NCBI RefSeq assembly: GCF_004297265.1
Contig: NZ_SCUT01000003.1
Span: 213,879 to 277,878 of the forward strand
Reading direction: 5' to 3'
DNA from: Reyranella sp.
GTDB taxonomy: Bacteria; Pseudomonadota; Alphaproteobacteria; Reyranellales; Reyranellaceae
DNA length: 64,000 nucleotides
The translations under genes and the position numbers were made by a program. The notes under the pieces are model-generated. The model saw only the letters and a list, made by a program, of their open reading frames with translations. It did not search any database and was not told the origin of the DNA. Each line of letters begins with the position of its first letter. Position 1 is the first letter of the stretch. This document shows positions 18,037 through 26,035 of this stretch, piece by piece.

Positions 18037-18885
18037 ATGAGCCGGGAGGGCGGAGCGGCGCGCACCGCCCTCCTGATCGTCTTCGCGATGCTGGCCTTCG
18101 CCGGCAACTCGCTGCTCTGCCGTGTGGCGCTGCGCGATACCTCGATCGACGCCGCCAGCTTCACCTCGATCCGCCTCGCCTCCGGCGCACTGGTGCTCTG
18201 GGTCCTGCTGCGCTCCCGCGGGAAGCAGCCGCTGGCGGCGGGAAGCTGGCCGATGGCCGCCATGCTCTTTGCCTACGCGGTCTGCTTCTCCTTCGCCTAT
18301 CGCGATCTCACCGCCGCGACGGGAGCGCTGCTGCTGTTCGGCGCCGTGCAGCTCACCATGACCGCCTATGGTCTGTTCAAGGGTGAGCGCGTGGTCGGGT
18401 TGCGGCTCGTCGGCGTGCTGGTGGCGGTCGCGGGGCTCGTCTGGCTGCTGTTGCCCGGCCTGTCGGCGCCGCCTCCATTGGCGGCGGGGCTCATGCTGGC
18501 CGCCGGGCTCGCCTGGGGCATCTATTCTCTGCTGGGGCGCGGTGCCGGCGATGCCACCGCGGCCACCGGCGGCAATTTCATCCGCGCCGTGCCCTTTGCC
18601 GCCGTCCTCAGCCTGGCTGCAGCGAGCCAGGCCAGTCCCGACCCGACGGGCCTCACGTACGCCGTTGCATCGGGCGCCGTGACCTCGGGCCTGGGCTATG
18701 TGCTTTGGTACGCCGCCCTCCCGGCACTTTCCGCTACCTCCGCGGCGACAATCCAGCTTTGCGTCCCCGCCATTGCCGCGCTGGGGGGCGCAGTGCTACT
18801 CGCCGAGCCCATCACCGCCAGGCTGCTTATTGCGTCGGCGGCGATCCTGGGCGGCATCGCGCTCACCATCCGCAGGAAACGCTGA
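18037..18885 (+). CDS. DMT/EamA-family membrane transporter
   Basis: Inner-membrane permease of 282 residues with about ten hydrophobic helices and the duplicated EamA organisation (AFAGNSLLCRVALR in the first half, VTSGLGYVLWYAALP in the second). The family exports amino acids, metabolites or drugs. The start is the ATG at 18037 right after the amidohydrolase stop (TGACATG), so translation is coupled. It is probably the export or import partner of the amidohydrolase/monooxygenase pair, or simply cotranscribed; substrate unknown. Confidence 0.88.
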   Translation: MSREGGAARTALLIVFAMLAFAGNSLLCRVALRDTSIDAASFTSIRLASGALVLWVLLRSRGKQPLAAGSWPMAAMLFAYAVCFSFAYRDLTAATGALLLFGAVQLTMTAYGLFKGERVVGLRLVGVLVAVAGLVWLLLPGLSAPPPLAAGLMLAAGLAWGIYSLLGRGAGDATAATGGNFIRAVPFAAVLSLAAASQASPDPTGLTYAVASGAVTSGLGYVLWYAALPALSATSAATIQLCVPAIAALGGAVLLAEPITARLLIASAAILGGIALTIRRKR

Positions 18886-18899
18886 AAGTACGGGGAAAA

Positions 18900-20102
18900 A
18901 TGTTCGAGGTTGCCGATCGTCTGAAGAACGTGAAGGTGTCGGCCTCGGCCGCGATGACCCGCAAGGTGCGCGACCTGCGGGCCCAGGGCGTGAAGATCGT
19001 CGGCCTGTCCTCGGGCGAACCCGATTTCCCCACCCCGGCTCATGCGATCGAAGCCGCGCACCAGGCGGCGCTGGCCGGCGAGACCAAGTATCCGCCGCAG
19101 GACGGCATCAGGCCGCTGAAGGAGGCGATCCAGCGTAAGTTCAAGCGCGACAACGGGCTCGACTATGCGCTGGACGAGATCATGGTCTCCAACGGCAGCA
19201 AGCAGATCATGTACGACGCGCTGATGGCCAGCGTGAACCCGGGCGACGAGGTCATCATCCCGGCGCCTGGATGGATCTCCTATGCCGACCAGGCGGTGAT
19301 CGCCGGCGCGAAGCCCGTGCCGGTGTCCTGCCCGGAGAACAACCAGTTCAAGCTGCGCGCCGCCGATCTCGACGCCGCTATCACGCCGAAGACGCGGTGG
19401 GTCGTGCTGAACTTCCCGAATAATCCAACTGGTGCCGTCTGCTCGCCGGCCGAGATGCGCCAGATCTGCGACGTGCTGCTGAAGCACAAGCATGTTCTGG
19501 TCATGGCCGACGACGTCTACGAGCACCTGGTCTATGGCGACGCGACGTTCTGCACCGTGGCCCAGGTCGAGCCGGCGCTGAAGGACCGCACGCTCACCGT
19601 CAACGGCGCGTCCAAGGCCTATGCCATGACCGGCTGGCGGGTCGGCTTCGCCGGGGGTCCACGCGCGATGATCGCGGCCATGACCAACATGCAGGGCCAG
19701 ATCGGCTCGGGCATCTCGACGATCAGCCAGGCCGCCGCCGTTGCCGCGCTGAATGGACCACAGGAACTGCTGAAGGAGCGGGCCGCCGACTACCAGAAGC
19801 GCCGCGACGAGGTCGTGGCGATGCTGCGCGCCGCGAAGGGCGTCACCTGCCACATGCCCGAGGGTGCCTTCTATGTGTTCCCCAACATCGCGGGCTGCAT
19901 CGGCAAGACCTCGAAGGGCGGCCGCAGGATTTCCAACGACACCGACTTCGTCACCGCGCTGCTGGAAGAGAAGCACGTCGCCACGGTGCAGGGTGCGGCC
20001 TACGGCATGAGCCCCTACTTCCGGATTTCCTACGCCACCGACATGGCGAGCCTTCGCGAAGGCTGCACGCGCATCGAGGAATTCTGCGACGAACTCAGCT
20101 AG
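18900..20102 (+). CDS. Class I/II aspartate-type aminotransferase
   Basis: PLP-dependent transaminase of 400 residues of the aspartate/aromatic/prephenate group. Seen: GLSSGEPDFPTP near 35, PPQDGI, NFPNNPTGAV near 176 with the cofactor Asn, DDVYEHLVYGD, and the PLP-Lys segment NGASKAYAMTGWR near 239 followed by the substrate Arg region FRISYATD. The start is the ATG at 18900, 14 nt after the permease stop; the longer frame upstream overlaps the permease gene and is rejected. It probably supplies general aspartate or prephenate transamination. Confidence 0.93.
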   Translation: MFEVADRLKNVKVSASAAMTRKVRDLRAQGVKIVGLSSGEPDFPTPAHAIEAAHQAALAGETKYPPQDGIRPLKEAIQRKFKRDNGLDYALDEIMVSNGSKQIMYDALMASVNPGDEVIIPAPGWISYADQAVIAGAKPVPVSCPENNQFKLRAADLDAAITPKTRWVVLNFPNNPTGAVCSPAEMRQICDVLLKHKHVLVMADDVYEHLVYGDATFCTVAQVEPALKDRTLTVNGASKAYAMTGWRVGFAGGPRAMIAAMTNMQGQIGSGISTISQAAAVAALNGPQELLKERAADYQKRRDEVVAMLRAAKGVTCHMPEGAFYVFPNIAGCIGKTSKGGRRISNDTDFVTALLEEKHVATVQGAAYGMSPYFRISYATDMASLREGCTRIEEFCDELS

Positions 20103-20119
20103 GGGGCAAAGTCTTCATT

Positions 20120-20178
20120 GGAGCGCGCCACTCCAGTGGCGCTCATGCTTTCCGAGCGCCACTGGAGTGGCGCGCTCC
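20120..20178. repeat. Perfect nested inverted repeat, family B (GCGCCACTCCAGTGGCGC core)
   Basis: Arms 20120-20143 and 20155-20178 are perfect 24-nt reverse complements around an 11-nt loop. Each arm also contains its own 8+8 palindrome GCGCCACT-CC-AGTGGCGC (or complement), so the element can form one long hairpin or two short ones. It lies between the convergent aminotransferase and lipoprotein genes. A related copy is at 61295-61389. Confidence 0.88.
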
Positions 20179-20193
20179 GAACAGAGGCCCCGA

Positions 20194-20646
20194 CTAAAGT
20201 GCGTTGATTTCCCGGACCTTGGCGGCGAGGCCGAGCTTGCGGTTGCAGAGCGGCCAGTGCCAAGTCTCGCCCTGGTCGAACATCACCCAGGACGTCAGCG
20301 CCGCAGCCTTCTCGTAGTCCTGCGCCGCCTCGATGGCTTCTTTTGGCGTGAGCACCGTACCATCGCGCCGCTGCTGCAGGGTGATGTAGGTGCGCGCCGT
20401 GTATTGGAATCGACCGTGATAGGAACCGCGCCCGCCGCTGATGCGGGTCGAGTGCGGCCCCCAGCTGCCGCTTTCGCAGACCGCGAGCGACTGCACGACC
20501 TCGTCCTTACGCGCCTGGACGAACTGCTCATGCTCCGTCGGACCTTGCGGCACCGCGGCGGTCTCGGTCGGCTTCTTGGCGCATCCCGGCCCGACGCAGA
20601 GCGCGACGAGCAGGAGCGGCGGGATGGCGGTTCGAAGAATGTTCAC
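20194..20646 (-). CDS. Lipoprotein with Rpf/transglycosylase-like core
   Basis: Exported protein of 150 residues when started at GTG 20646: a hydrophobic signal with lipobox-like GPGC (Cys22), then a variable stretch and the motif VCESGSWGPHSTRISG...YHGRFQYTARTYI. The E-S-G near the start of a fold followed by G-R-F-Q-Y echoes the lysozyme-like core of resuscitation-promoting factors and small transglycosylases, where that Glu is catalytic. This is a motif-level resemblance, not a firm family call. It could trim peptidoglycan in the periplasm. The longer frame starting at 20745 adds a non-signal extension and is not preferred. Confidence 0.6.
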   Translation of the reverse strand: MNILRTAIPPLLLVALCVGPGCAKKPTETAAVPQGPTEHEQFVQARKDEVVQSLAVCESGSWGPHSTRISGGRGSYHGRFQYTARTYITLQQRRDGTVLTPKEAIEAAQDYEKAAALTSWVMFDQGETWHWPLCNRKLGLAAKVREINAL

Positions 20647-20881
20647 GGCACGCCATTGATCACACGATTTTATCCCCAGGGTAAACCCCGGCCAGCCGGC
20701 GCCACAGGAGCCTAGGTTGCGGTGCCGCGAGCGCAATCGTGCCATGAACGACCTCGATGAAATGCCGGTTACGCTGGCTTAAATCCCTCCTCGCGCCCAA
20801 GGACGCCGGGCACGCCGATCTCTGCGGCACGGCAGCGCCGCAACCGCATTCGTGTACCAATTGTAACGGTGCGGGCAGCTT

Positions 20882-21796
20882 TCAGGCTGCAACGCCCGGA
20901 TGAGTCTTGATCCAGTGCCGCGCGATCTCCTCGCGAGTCGCCACCCAGACCCTGGGCTTCGACGCCACGTAGTCGAGGAAGCGCGCCAGGGTCGCGGCGC
21001 GGCTGGGGCGTCCGGCGAGGCGGCAATGCAGGCCGATCGACATCATCTTCGGGGCGCGCGCCCCCTCGGCGTAGAGCACGTCGAAACTATCCTTCATCGC
21101 CTGCAGCCAACCGTCGCCCGCGGTGAATCCCGGGGGCACGCCGAACTTCATGTCGTTCACTTCGAGCGTGTAAGGGATGATCAGGTGGGGCTCGCCGCCG
21201 ACCTTCACCCAGTAGGGCAAGTCGTCGGAATAGGAGTCGCTCGAATAGAGGAAGCCGCCATGATTGATGACGGCTTCGAGCGTGTGCAGGCCGAAGCGGC
21301 CGGTGTACCAGCCGACCGGGGCTTTGCCCGCGGTTTGCTCGATCGCCTTCACTGCCTTCCTCATATGGTCGAGCTCCTGCTCGAGCGTGAAGTCCTTGTA
21401 GTTGATCCAGCGCCAGCCGTGGCTCGCCACCTCGTGGCCGGCCTCGGCCATTGCCTTGCCGGCCGCGGGGTTGAGTTCCAGCGCGCGGCCGACCGCCCAC
21501 GAGGTGAAGCGCATGTTGCGTTCCTGGAAGAGCCGCAGGATGCGCCAGAAGCCGGCGCGGCTGCCGTACTCGTACATCGACTCGGTCGAGAGATCGCGGC
21601 CCCCCTCGATCGGCGTGCCGCCCGGCGTCTCGGTGAGGAAGACCTCGGAGGCCGGATCGCCGTTCAGGATCGTATTCTCGCCGCCCTCCTCGTAGTTCAG
21701 CACGAAGCTCACCGCGATGCGGGCATCGCCCGGCCACTGCGCATGCGGCGGGTTGGGGCCGTAGCCGATCAGGTTGCGGTCGAGATGGTTGTGCAT
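20882..21796 (-). CDS. puuE: PuuE-type allantoinase / polysaccharide deacetylase family protein
   Basis: NodB-fold metal hydrolase of 304 residues closely matching cofactor-independent allantoinases (PuuE), which open allantoin to allantoate. Seen: RNLIGYGPNPPHAQWPGDARIA at the N-terminus, FVLNYEEGGENTI, HEVASHGWRWINY with metal-type His pair, TGRFGLHT, and SDSYSDDLPYW. It is divergent from an M20 allantoate/N-carbamoyl amidase gene 78 nt away, consistent with successive steps of ureide breakdown. The alternative is a related amidase or imide hydrolase acting on another ring. Confidence 0.85.
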   Translation of the reverse strand: MHNHLDRNLIGYGPNPPHAQWPGDARIAVSFVLNYEEGGENTILNGDPASEVFLTETPGGTPIEGGRDLSTESMYEYGSRAGFWRILRLFQERNMRFTSWAVGRALELNPAAGKAMAEAGHEVASHGWRWINYKDFTLEQELDHMRKAVKAIEQTAGKAPVGWYTGRFGLHTLEAVINHGGFLYSSDSYSDDLPYWVKVGGEPHLIIPYTLEVNDMKFGVPPGFTAGDGWLQAMKDSFDVLYAEGARAPKMMSIGLHCRLAGRPSRAATLARFLDYVASKPRVWVATREEIARHWIKTHPGVAA

Positions 21797-21874
21797 GAGT
21801 TCCTCGGAAACGCGAGCGATTGAAGCCCGACTATGACGCGGCTATAGCTCGCGCGACAAGCTTGTGGAGGCGAG

Positions 21875-23116
21875 ATGGGCGCGGCCGAAGCGATCCGGGA
21901 AGAGCGGCTGTGGCGGCGGCACGCCGACATGGCGAAACTGGGCGGCACGCCCAAGGGCGGCGTCAACCGGCAGGCGCTCTCCGCCGAGGATGCGGCGGCG
22001 CGCAACCTGCTCGGCGCCTGGGCCCGGGCGCGCGGTTTCGCCGTCTCGACCGACGCCATCGGCAACCTTTTCGTGCGCCGCGAGGGCTCCGATCCCCAAG
22101 CCCTGCCGGTGATGAGCGGCTCGCACATGGACAGCCAGCCGACCGGCGGCCGTTTCGACGGTATGTACGGTGTGCTGGCGGCCTTCGAGGCGCTGGAAGC
22201 GCTGGAAGATGCCGGCGTGCAGACACGCCGTCCCGTGGTCGCCGTCGCCTGGACCAACGAGGAAGGCTCACGCTTCCAGCCCGGCGCCATGGGCTCGGCG
22301 GTGTTTGCCGGCCACAACGCGCTTGAGGAGATGTTCGAGGTCAAGGACTGGAAAGGCGTCGCGCTCAAGGATGCACTGGCCGAGACCTTGAAGGCGGCAC
22401 CGGCGCCGATGCTGGGCGGCAAGCCCGGCTTCCCACTCGACGGTTATGTCGAGGCCCATATCGAGCAGGGCCCGCGGCTGGAGAACGAGCAAAAGACCAT
22501 CGGCGTCGTCACCGCGATCCAGGGCAGCCGCCGCTACATCGTCACCATCGAGGGCGAGGAGGCGCATGCCGGCACGACGCCGCGCGCCGCCCGCAAGGAT
22601 GCATTTGCCGCCGCCCTTCGCATCGCCCAGACGATGTACGAGGCGACGACCGATGCTGACGACATGCTGCGCTTCACCATCGGCAGGGTCGATGTGGCGC
22701 CGGGCTCGCCCAATACGGTGCCTGGCCGGACGGTCTTCACCATCGACATGCGCCATCCCGACGATGCGGTGCTGGAAGCGCACGAGAGGAAGCTGAAGGA
22801 GATCGTCGCTTCGAAGGCAGCGCCCTGCACTTCGGGTATCGAGCGCGTGACGGCGGTGCCGCCGACCAATTTCGATCCGATGGTGGTCGACCTGGTGCGG
22901 GCCAAGACCAATGCGCTGAAGCTCTCCAATATGGACATGCCCTCGGGCGCCGGCCACGACGCCATGCACATCGCCCGCCTCTGCCCCACCGGCATGATCT
23001 TCGTTCCCTGCGAACGCGGGATCAGCCACAACGAAATCGAGAACGCCACGCCCCAGGACCTCGCCGCCGGCGCCCGCGTCCTGGTCGAGGTGCTGGTCGA
23101 ACTGGCCAACCGCTGA
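21875..23116 (+). CDS. M20-family Zn amidohydrolase (allantoate/N-carbamoyl-amino acid amidase type)
   Basis: Dinuclear metal hydrolase of 413 residues in the AllC/HyuC/beta-ureidopropionase group. Seen: GSHMDSQPTGGRFDGMYGV with the first metal His/Asp near 89, WTNEEGSRFQPGAMGS with the bridging Glu pair, EAHIEQGPRL, and the dimer-domain YIVTIEGEEAHAGTTP. Adjacent to a PuuE-type allantoinase, so it is most likely allantoate amidohydrolase, although beta-ureidopropionase or N-carbamoyl amino acid hydrolase cannot be excluded. It starts at ATG 21875 with GGAGGCG upstream and overlaps no neighbour; another M20 gene follows 10 nt later. Confidence 0.88.
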   Translation: MGAAEAIREERLWRRHADMAKLGGTPKGGVNRQALSAEDAAARNLLGAWARARGFAVSTDAIGNLFVRREGSDPQALPVMSGSHMDSQPTGGRFDGMYGVLAAFEALEALEDAGVQTRRPVVAVAWTNEEGSRFQPGAMGSAVFAGHNALEEMFEVKDWKGVALKDALAETLKAAPAPMLGGKPGFPLDGYVEAHIEQGPRLENEQKTIGVVTAIQGSRRYIVTIEGEEAHAGTTPRAARKDAFAAALRIAQTMYEATTDADDMLRFTIGRVDVAPGSPNTVPGRTVFTIDMRHPDDAVLEAHERKLKEIVASKAAPCTSGIERVTAVPPTNFDPMVVDLVRAKTNALKLSNMDMPSGAGHDAMHIARLCPTGMIFVPCERGISHNEIENATPQDLAAGARVLVEVLVELANR

Positions 23117-23126
23117 GGAACCGTTG

Positions 23127-24281
23127 ATGTCGAAGAAGATGCAATCCGAACTCGTAGCGATCCTGTCCGACCTGATCGCCTTGCCGAGCCCCTACCCGCC
23201 CGGCACCTCGGTCGAGATCTGCGCCTATACGGCGAAGCGCCTGAAAAAGGCGGGCTACAAGGTCGAGATCGCCACCCACAAGAAGGGCGTCGACAATGTC
23301 GTGGCGCGCATGAAGGGCAAGGCGAAGGGCCCGGTCATCGCCTTCAACGCCCATGTCGATACGGTGGGCGTCGGCGAGCGCGCGAACTGGAAGAGCGATC
23401 CCTACAAGGCGCTGGTCAAGGGCGGCCTCGTCTACGGGCTGGGTGCGGGCAACTGCAAGGGCAGCATGGCGGTGCAGATCTGGATCGCCGAGGAGATCGC
23501 GCGCCGCGGCGGCCCGGCATCGGGCGAGCTGATCTTCACCTTCGTGGCCGACGAGGAGAATCTCGGGCCCGAGGGCATGGAGTATCTGCGCAAGAGCGGC
23601 AAGGTGCGACCTGACGCGTTGATTCTGGGGGCGCAGACCGAGAACAACCTGATCGTGGCCGAGCGCGGCGTCATGTGGGCGCGCCTCACCACCAAGGGCC
23701 GCGCCGCCCATGCCGGCAACCCGGCCGCCGGCGACAATGCCATCCTGCGCATGATGCGCCTCGTGGGGGCGCTCAGCTCCTACTACGACAAGGCCTTGGC
23801 GGATCGCGTCTCAGGCGCAAAGAAGTCGACGGTGAACATCGGCATGTTCCATGGCGGCCACAACACCAACGTCGTGCCGTCGGCCTGCACCGTCGAGATC
23901 GACCGCCGCCTGCTGCCCAACGAGAAGGTGAAGGATGCGTTCAAGGAACTGAAGAAGGTGGTCGACAGCGTCGGCGAGCCGAAGACGACGTACGGTGTCG
24001 AATTCCTGACCGGCACCAACGGCTTCTTCGCGCCCGAGAACGGCGCGGCCGTCGGCGCCTTCGAAGCCGCGGTCAAGGCGTACAGCGGCCGCAAGGTGAA
24101 GTTCCTCAACGCCACCGGCGTCAGCGACGGCCGCTACTATGCCGACGACGATATCGAGATCATCAATTTCGGCCCCGGCTCCGGTGCGCAAGGCCACGCC
24201 GCCAACGAGAGCGTGCCGATTGCCGAGATGGTTGACGCCGCCCACATCCAGCTCGACGTGGTGAAGCGGCTTCTGGGTTAG
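23127..24281 (+). CDS. M20 peptidase (ArgE/DapE-like deacylase)
   Basis: Metal-dependent amidase of 384 residues. Seen: FNAHVDTVGVG near 75 (first metal site), a metal-binding region GLGAGNCKGSMAV, VADEENLGPEGMEYL with the catalytic/bridging acidic residues, and VERDGVM...GRAAHAGNP-type lid entry (here ERGVMWARLTTKGRAAHAG). Start ATG 23127; the adjacent upstream TTG is in frame but less likely. Cotranscribed with the preceding M20 gene, so it may deacylate or hydrolyse a related amide. Its stop overlaps that of the convergent lipoprotein gene in TTAG. Confidence 0.88.
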   Translation: MSKKMQSELVAILSDLIALPSPYPPGTSVEICAYTAKRLKKAGYKVEIATHKKGVDNVVARMKGKAKGPVIAFNAHVDTVGVGERANWKSDPYKALVKGGLVYGLGAGNCKGSMAVQIWIAEEIARRGGPASGELIFTFVADEENLGPEGMEYLRKSGKVRPDALILGAQTENNLIVAERGVMWARLTTKGRAAHAGNPAAGDNAILRMMRLVGALSSYYDKALADRVSGAKKSTVNIGMFHGGHNTNVVPSACTVEIDRRLLPNEKVKDAFKELKKVVDSVGEPKTTYGVEFLTGTNGFFAPENGAAVGAFEAAVKAYSGRKVKFLNATGVSDGRYYADDDIEIINFGPGSGAQGHAANESVPIAEMVDAAHIQLDVVKRLLG

Positions 24282-24790
24282 AGGTAGCCGCCGGCCTTCA
24301 GGCTCTCGACGATCTGCTGCACGAAGCGTCGCGGGTCCTTCGACTGTGCGTGATGATGAAACTTTTCGAGGGGTTTTGAGCCACCGCCCCGGTAGAGCGC
24401 GGCGCGCACGAGCAGCGATGGCGAATTCCCGCTGGAACCTCGGGCAACGTCTATCTCCAGCGTGTAGGTGGGATTGAACCGCTGGACGATCTCGCTCTGC
24501 TCAGTGCCGCGATAAAGTTCCACGCTGCTGGCGCGTCCGGCTTCCACGACGATACCAAAGGGCGTTAGTAGTCTGACGAACTCCGCGGTGATGTACTTTC
24601 CGTCGATGAAGTCGTCATTTGGCGGCAGCCAGAGGAGCAGCCGCTGCATCCTCACCGGTGCCGAGCCGGAATTGAGCGGTTCGTGGGCAAAGGTGGGGGG
24701 CTTGTCGCAAGCGGACAGAATCAGGCTGCCAGCAACCAGCTTCGGTGCCAAAAGGACCCGCCGCCTCGACAGCAGTGATCGACGCCACAT
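24278..24790 (-). CDS. Hypothetical lipoprotein, second of a coupled pair
   Basis: Unrecognised protein of 170 residues. It has a positively charged N-terminus (RRSLLSRRRVLL) and a lipobox LSAC with Cys28. The body starts with LLLWLPPNDDFIDGKYITAEF and predicts alternating strands and helices, ending LKAGGYL. Its layout matches the preceding gene: lipobox, short linker, hydrophobic strand, then a 'tgt-like' PFGIVVE/PLGIAVEV segment, and an ending in LK..G.. Its ATG overlaps the upstream stop by one base (TGATG), indicating translational coupling. Function unknown. Confidence 0.7.
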   Translation of the reverse strand: MWRRSLLSRRRVLLAPKLVAGSLILSACDKPPTFAHEPLNSGSAPVRMQRLLLWLPPNDDFIDGKYITAEFVRLLTPFGIVVEAGRASSVELYRGTEQSEIVQRFNPTYTLEIDVARGSSGNSPSLLVRAALYRGGGSKPLEKFHHHAQSKDPRRFVQQIVESLKAGGYL

Positions 24791-25350
24791 CAGATCAACC
24801 CGTCCTTTTTCAGCTTCGCCGTCAGGTCATCGACATAACGATCCGCCGCGGCCAGACGCCTCGACTCCATCCCGCTGGCCCTCCAGAAATCCACCATGTC
24901 GGTCTTGGCACGCCAAATGGCTCTGTCCCGCGTGCCCCTGTCGTACAAAGTCGCATCGATTTCGTAGTCGTCGACATATTGACCGCGGAACTTGATGACG
25001 CCGCTGGTCAGGAGCATCCCCTGACGGCTCTGGAAACGGGCGTCTGCCGCCGCTATTAGCGGTTTTCCGTTGGCTGCGGCGCCATCTATATCAATGACCT
25101 CGACTGCGATCCCGAGCGGCGGCCATTTCGCGTCGAAGCTCTGCTTCAGTTCGGTCGCACTGAGGAGGGACGCATTCTGTCCCGCCGTGAGCGTGGGGCG
25201 GGAGAACCTTGTAACAATCAGGACCCGCGTCAGCTTCTGTCCTGAAACGTAGGCGGCGTTGGATTGCGTGACGACCTTCTGATCGGGCGTACAGCCCGTA
25301 AGCGCCATGCCGAGCCCCATCAAGGCATGACGCCGCCTCAAATCTGTCAT
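24790..25350 (-). CDS. Hypothetical lipoprotein, first of a coupled pair
   Basis: Unrecognised protein of 186 residues from the ATG at 25350. It has a twin-arginine-like RRRHALMGLGMALTGC with lipidation Cys20. The body holds LTRVLIVTRFSRPTL, PPLGIAVEVIDID and VDDYEIDATLYDRGT, and the C-terminus is VDDLTAKLKKDGLI. It shares architecture, length and several motif positions with the next gene, so the two look like diverged tandem paralogues anchored in the same membrane. The longer frame from 25536 overlaps the divergent thioesterase start and is rejected. Confidence 0.7.
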   Translation of the reverse strand: MTDLRRRHALMGLGMALTGCTPDQKVVTQSNAAYVSGQKLTRVLIVTRFSRPTLTAGQNASLLSATELKQSFDAKWPPLGIAVEVIDIDGAAANGKPLIAAADARFQSRQGMLLTSGVIKFRGQYVDDYEIDATLYDRGTRDRAIWRAKTDMVDFWRASGMESRRLAAADRYVDDLTAKLKKDGLI

Positions 25351-25480
25351 TCTGCCGAACTCTCCCCACCTGCTCCATATTAGCAGGAAACCCTTCGATG
25401 ACTCTACCGAAGATTGCGCACAACACGATGCTGATCGGGTCCGAAACCGGCCAGACCCAGGACGGCTTTCAGCGGTAAGC

Positions 25481-25996
25481 ATGGAGGCGGTAAAGCACTC
25501 AGGGAACCCGTCGATGCCAGGACAGACCACACCCAAGACCTACGGAACTGTGAGCCCCGAGGCGCGGGCCGGAATGACAGGACTCGAATTCGTGCAAGGC
25601 CTGGCCGACGGGACGCTGCCGCTCAATACAATCGCCGAGACGCTGGGCTACGATGTGATCGAGGCGGCGAACGGCAGGGTCGTCGTCTCGATCGTGCCGA
25701 CCGACCGGCATCTCAATCCGTCGGGCACGGTGCATGGCGGGCTCGCGGCGACGCTGCTCGACAGCTGCATGGGCCTCGCGGTCCAGACGACCTTGGCGAA
25801 GGGGTTTGCCCAGACGACGGTCGAGTTCAAGATCTCGCTGCTGCGGCCGATCACGCCGCAGACCGGCCTGATCCGCGCCGAAGGTCTCGTGCTCAATGCC
25901 GGTCGCCGCGTCGGCACCGCGGAAGGACGCATTACCGACGGGAATGGCCGTCTGCTGGCGCACGGCACGACCACCTGTCTCATCTTTGCGCCCTGA
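25481..25996 (+). CDS. PaaI-family hotdog thioesterase
   Basis: Acyl-CoA thioesterase of 171 residues with the hotdog fold. Seen: HLNPSGTVHGGLAATLLDSCMG, where the HGG turn and the Asp on the following helix form the PaaI/YdiI active site, and the final strands GRRVGTAEGRITD and LLAHGTTTCLIF. It hydrolyses an acyl-CoA, possibly an aromatic one. ATG 25481 is given; ATG 25514 (MPGQTT) is an equally possible start. It lies 39 nt upstream of an alpha/beta hydrolase gene. Confidence 0.88.
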   Translation: MEAVKHSGNPSMPGQTTPKTYGTVSPEARAGMTGLEFVQGLADGTLPLNTIAETLGYDVIEAANGRVVVSIVPTDRHLNPSGTVHGGLAATLLDSCMGLAVQTTLAKGFAQTTVEFKISLLRPITPQTGLIRAEGLVLNAGRRVGTAEGRITDGNGRLLAHGTTTCLIFAP

Positions 25997-26035
25997 CGCG
26001 GCGCGTGGCACGCTCGCGGCAGGGAGAAGACATCC

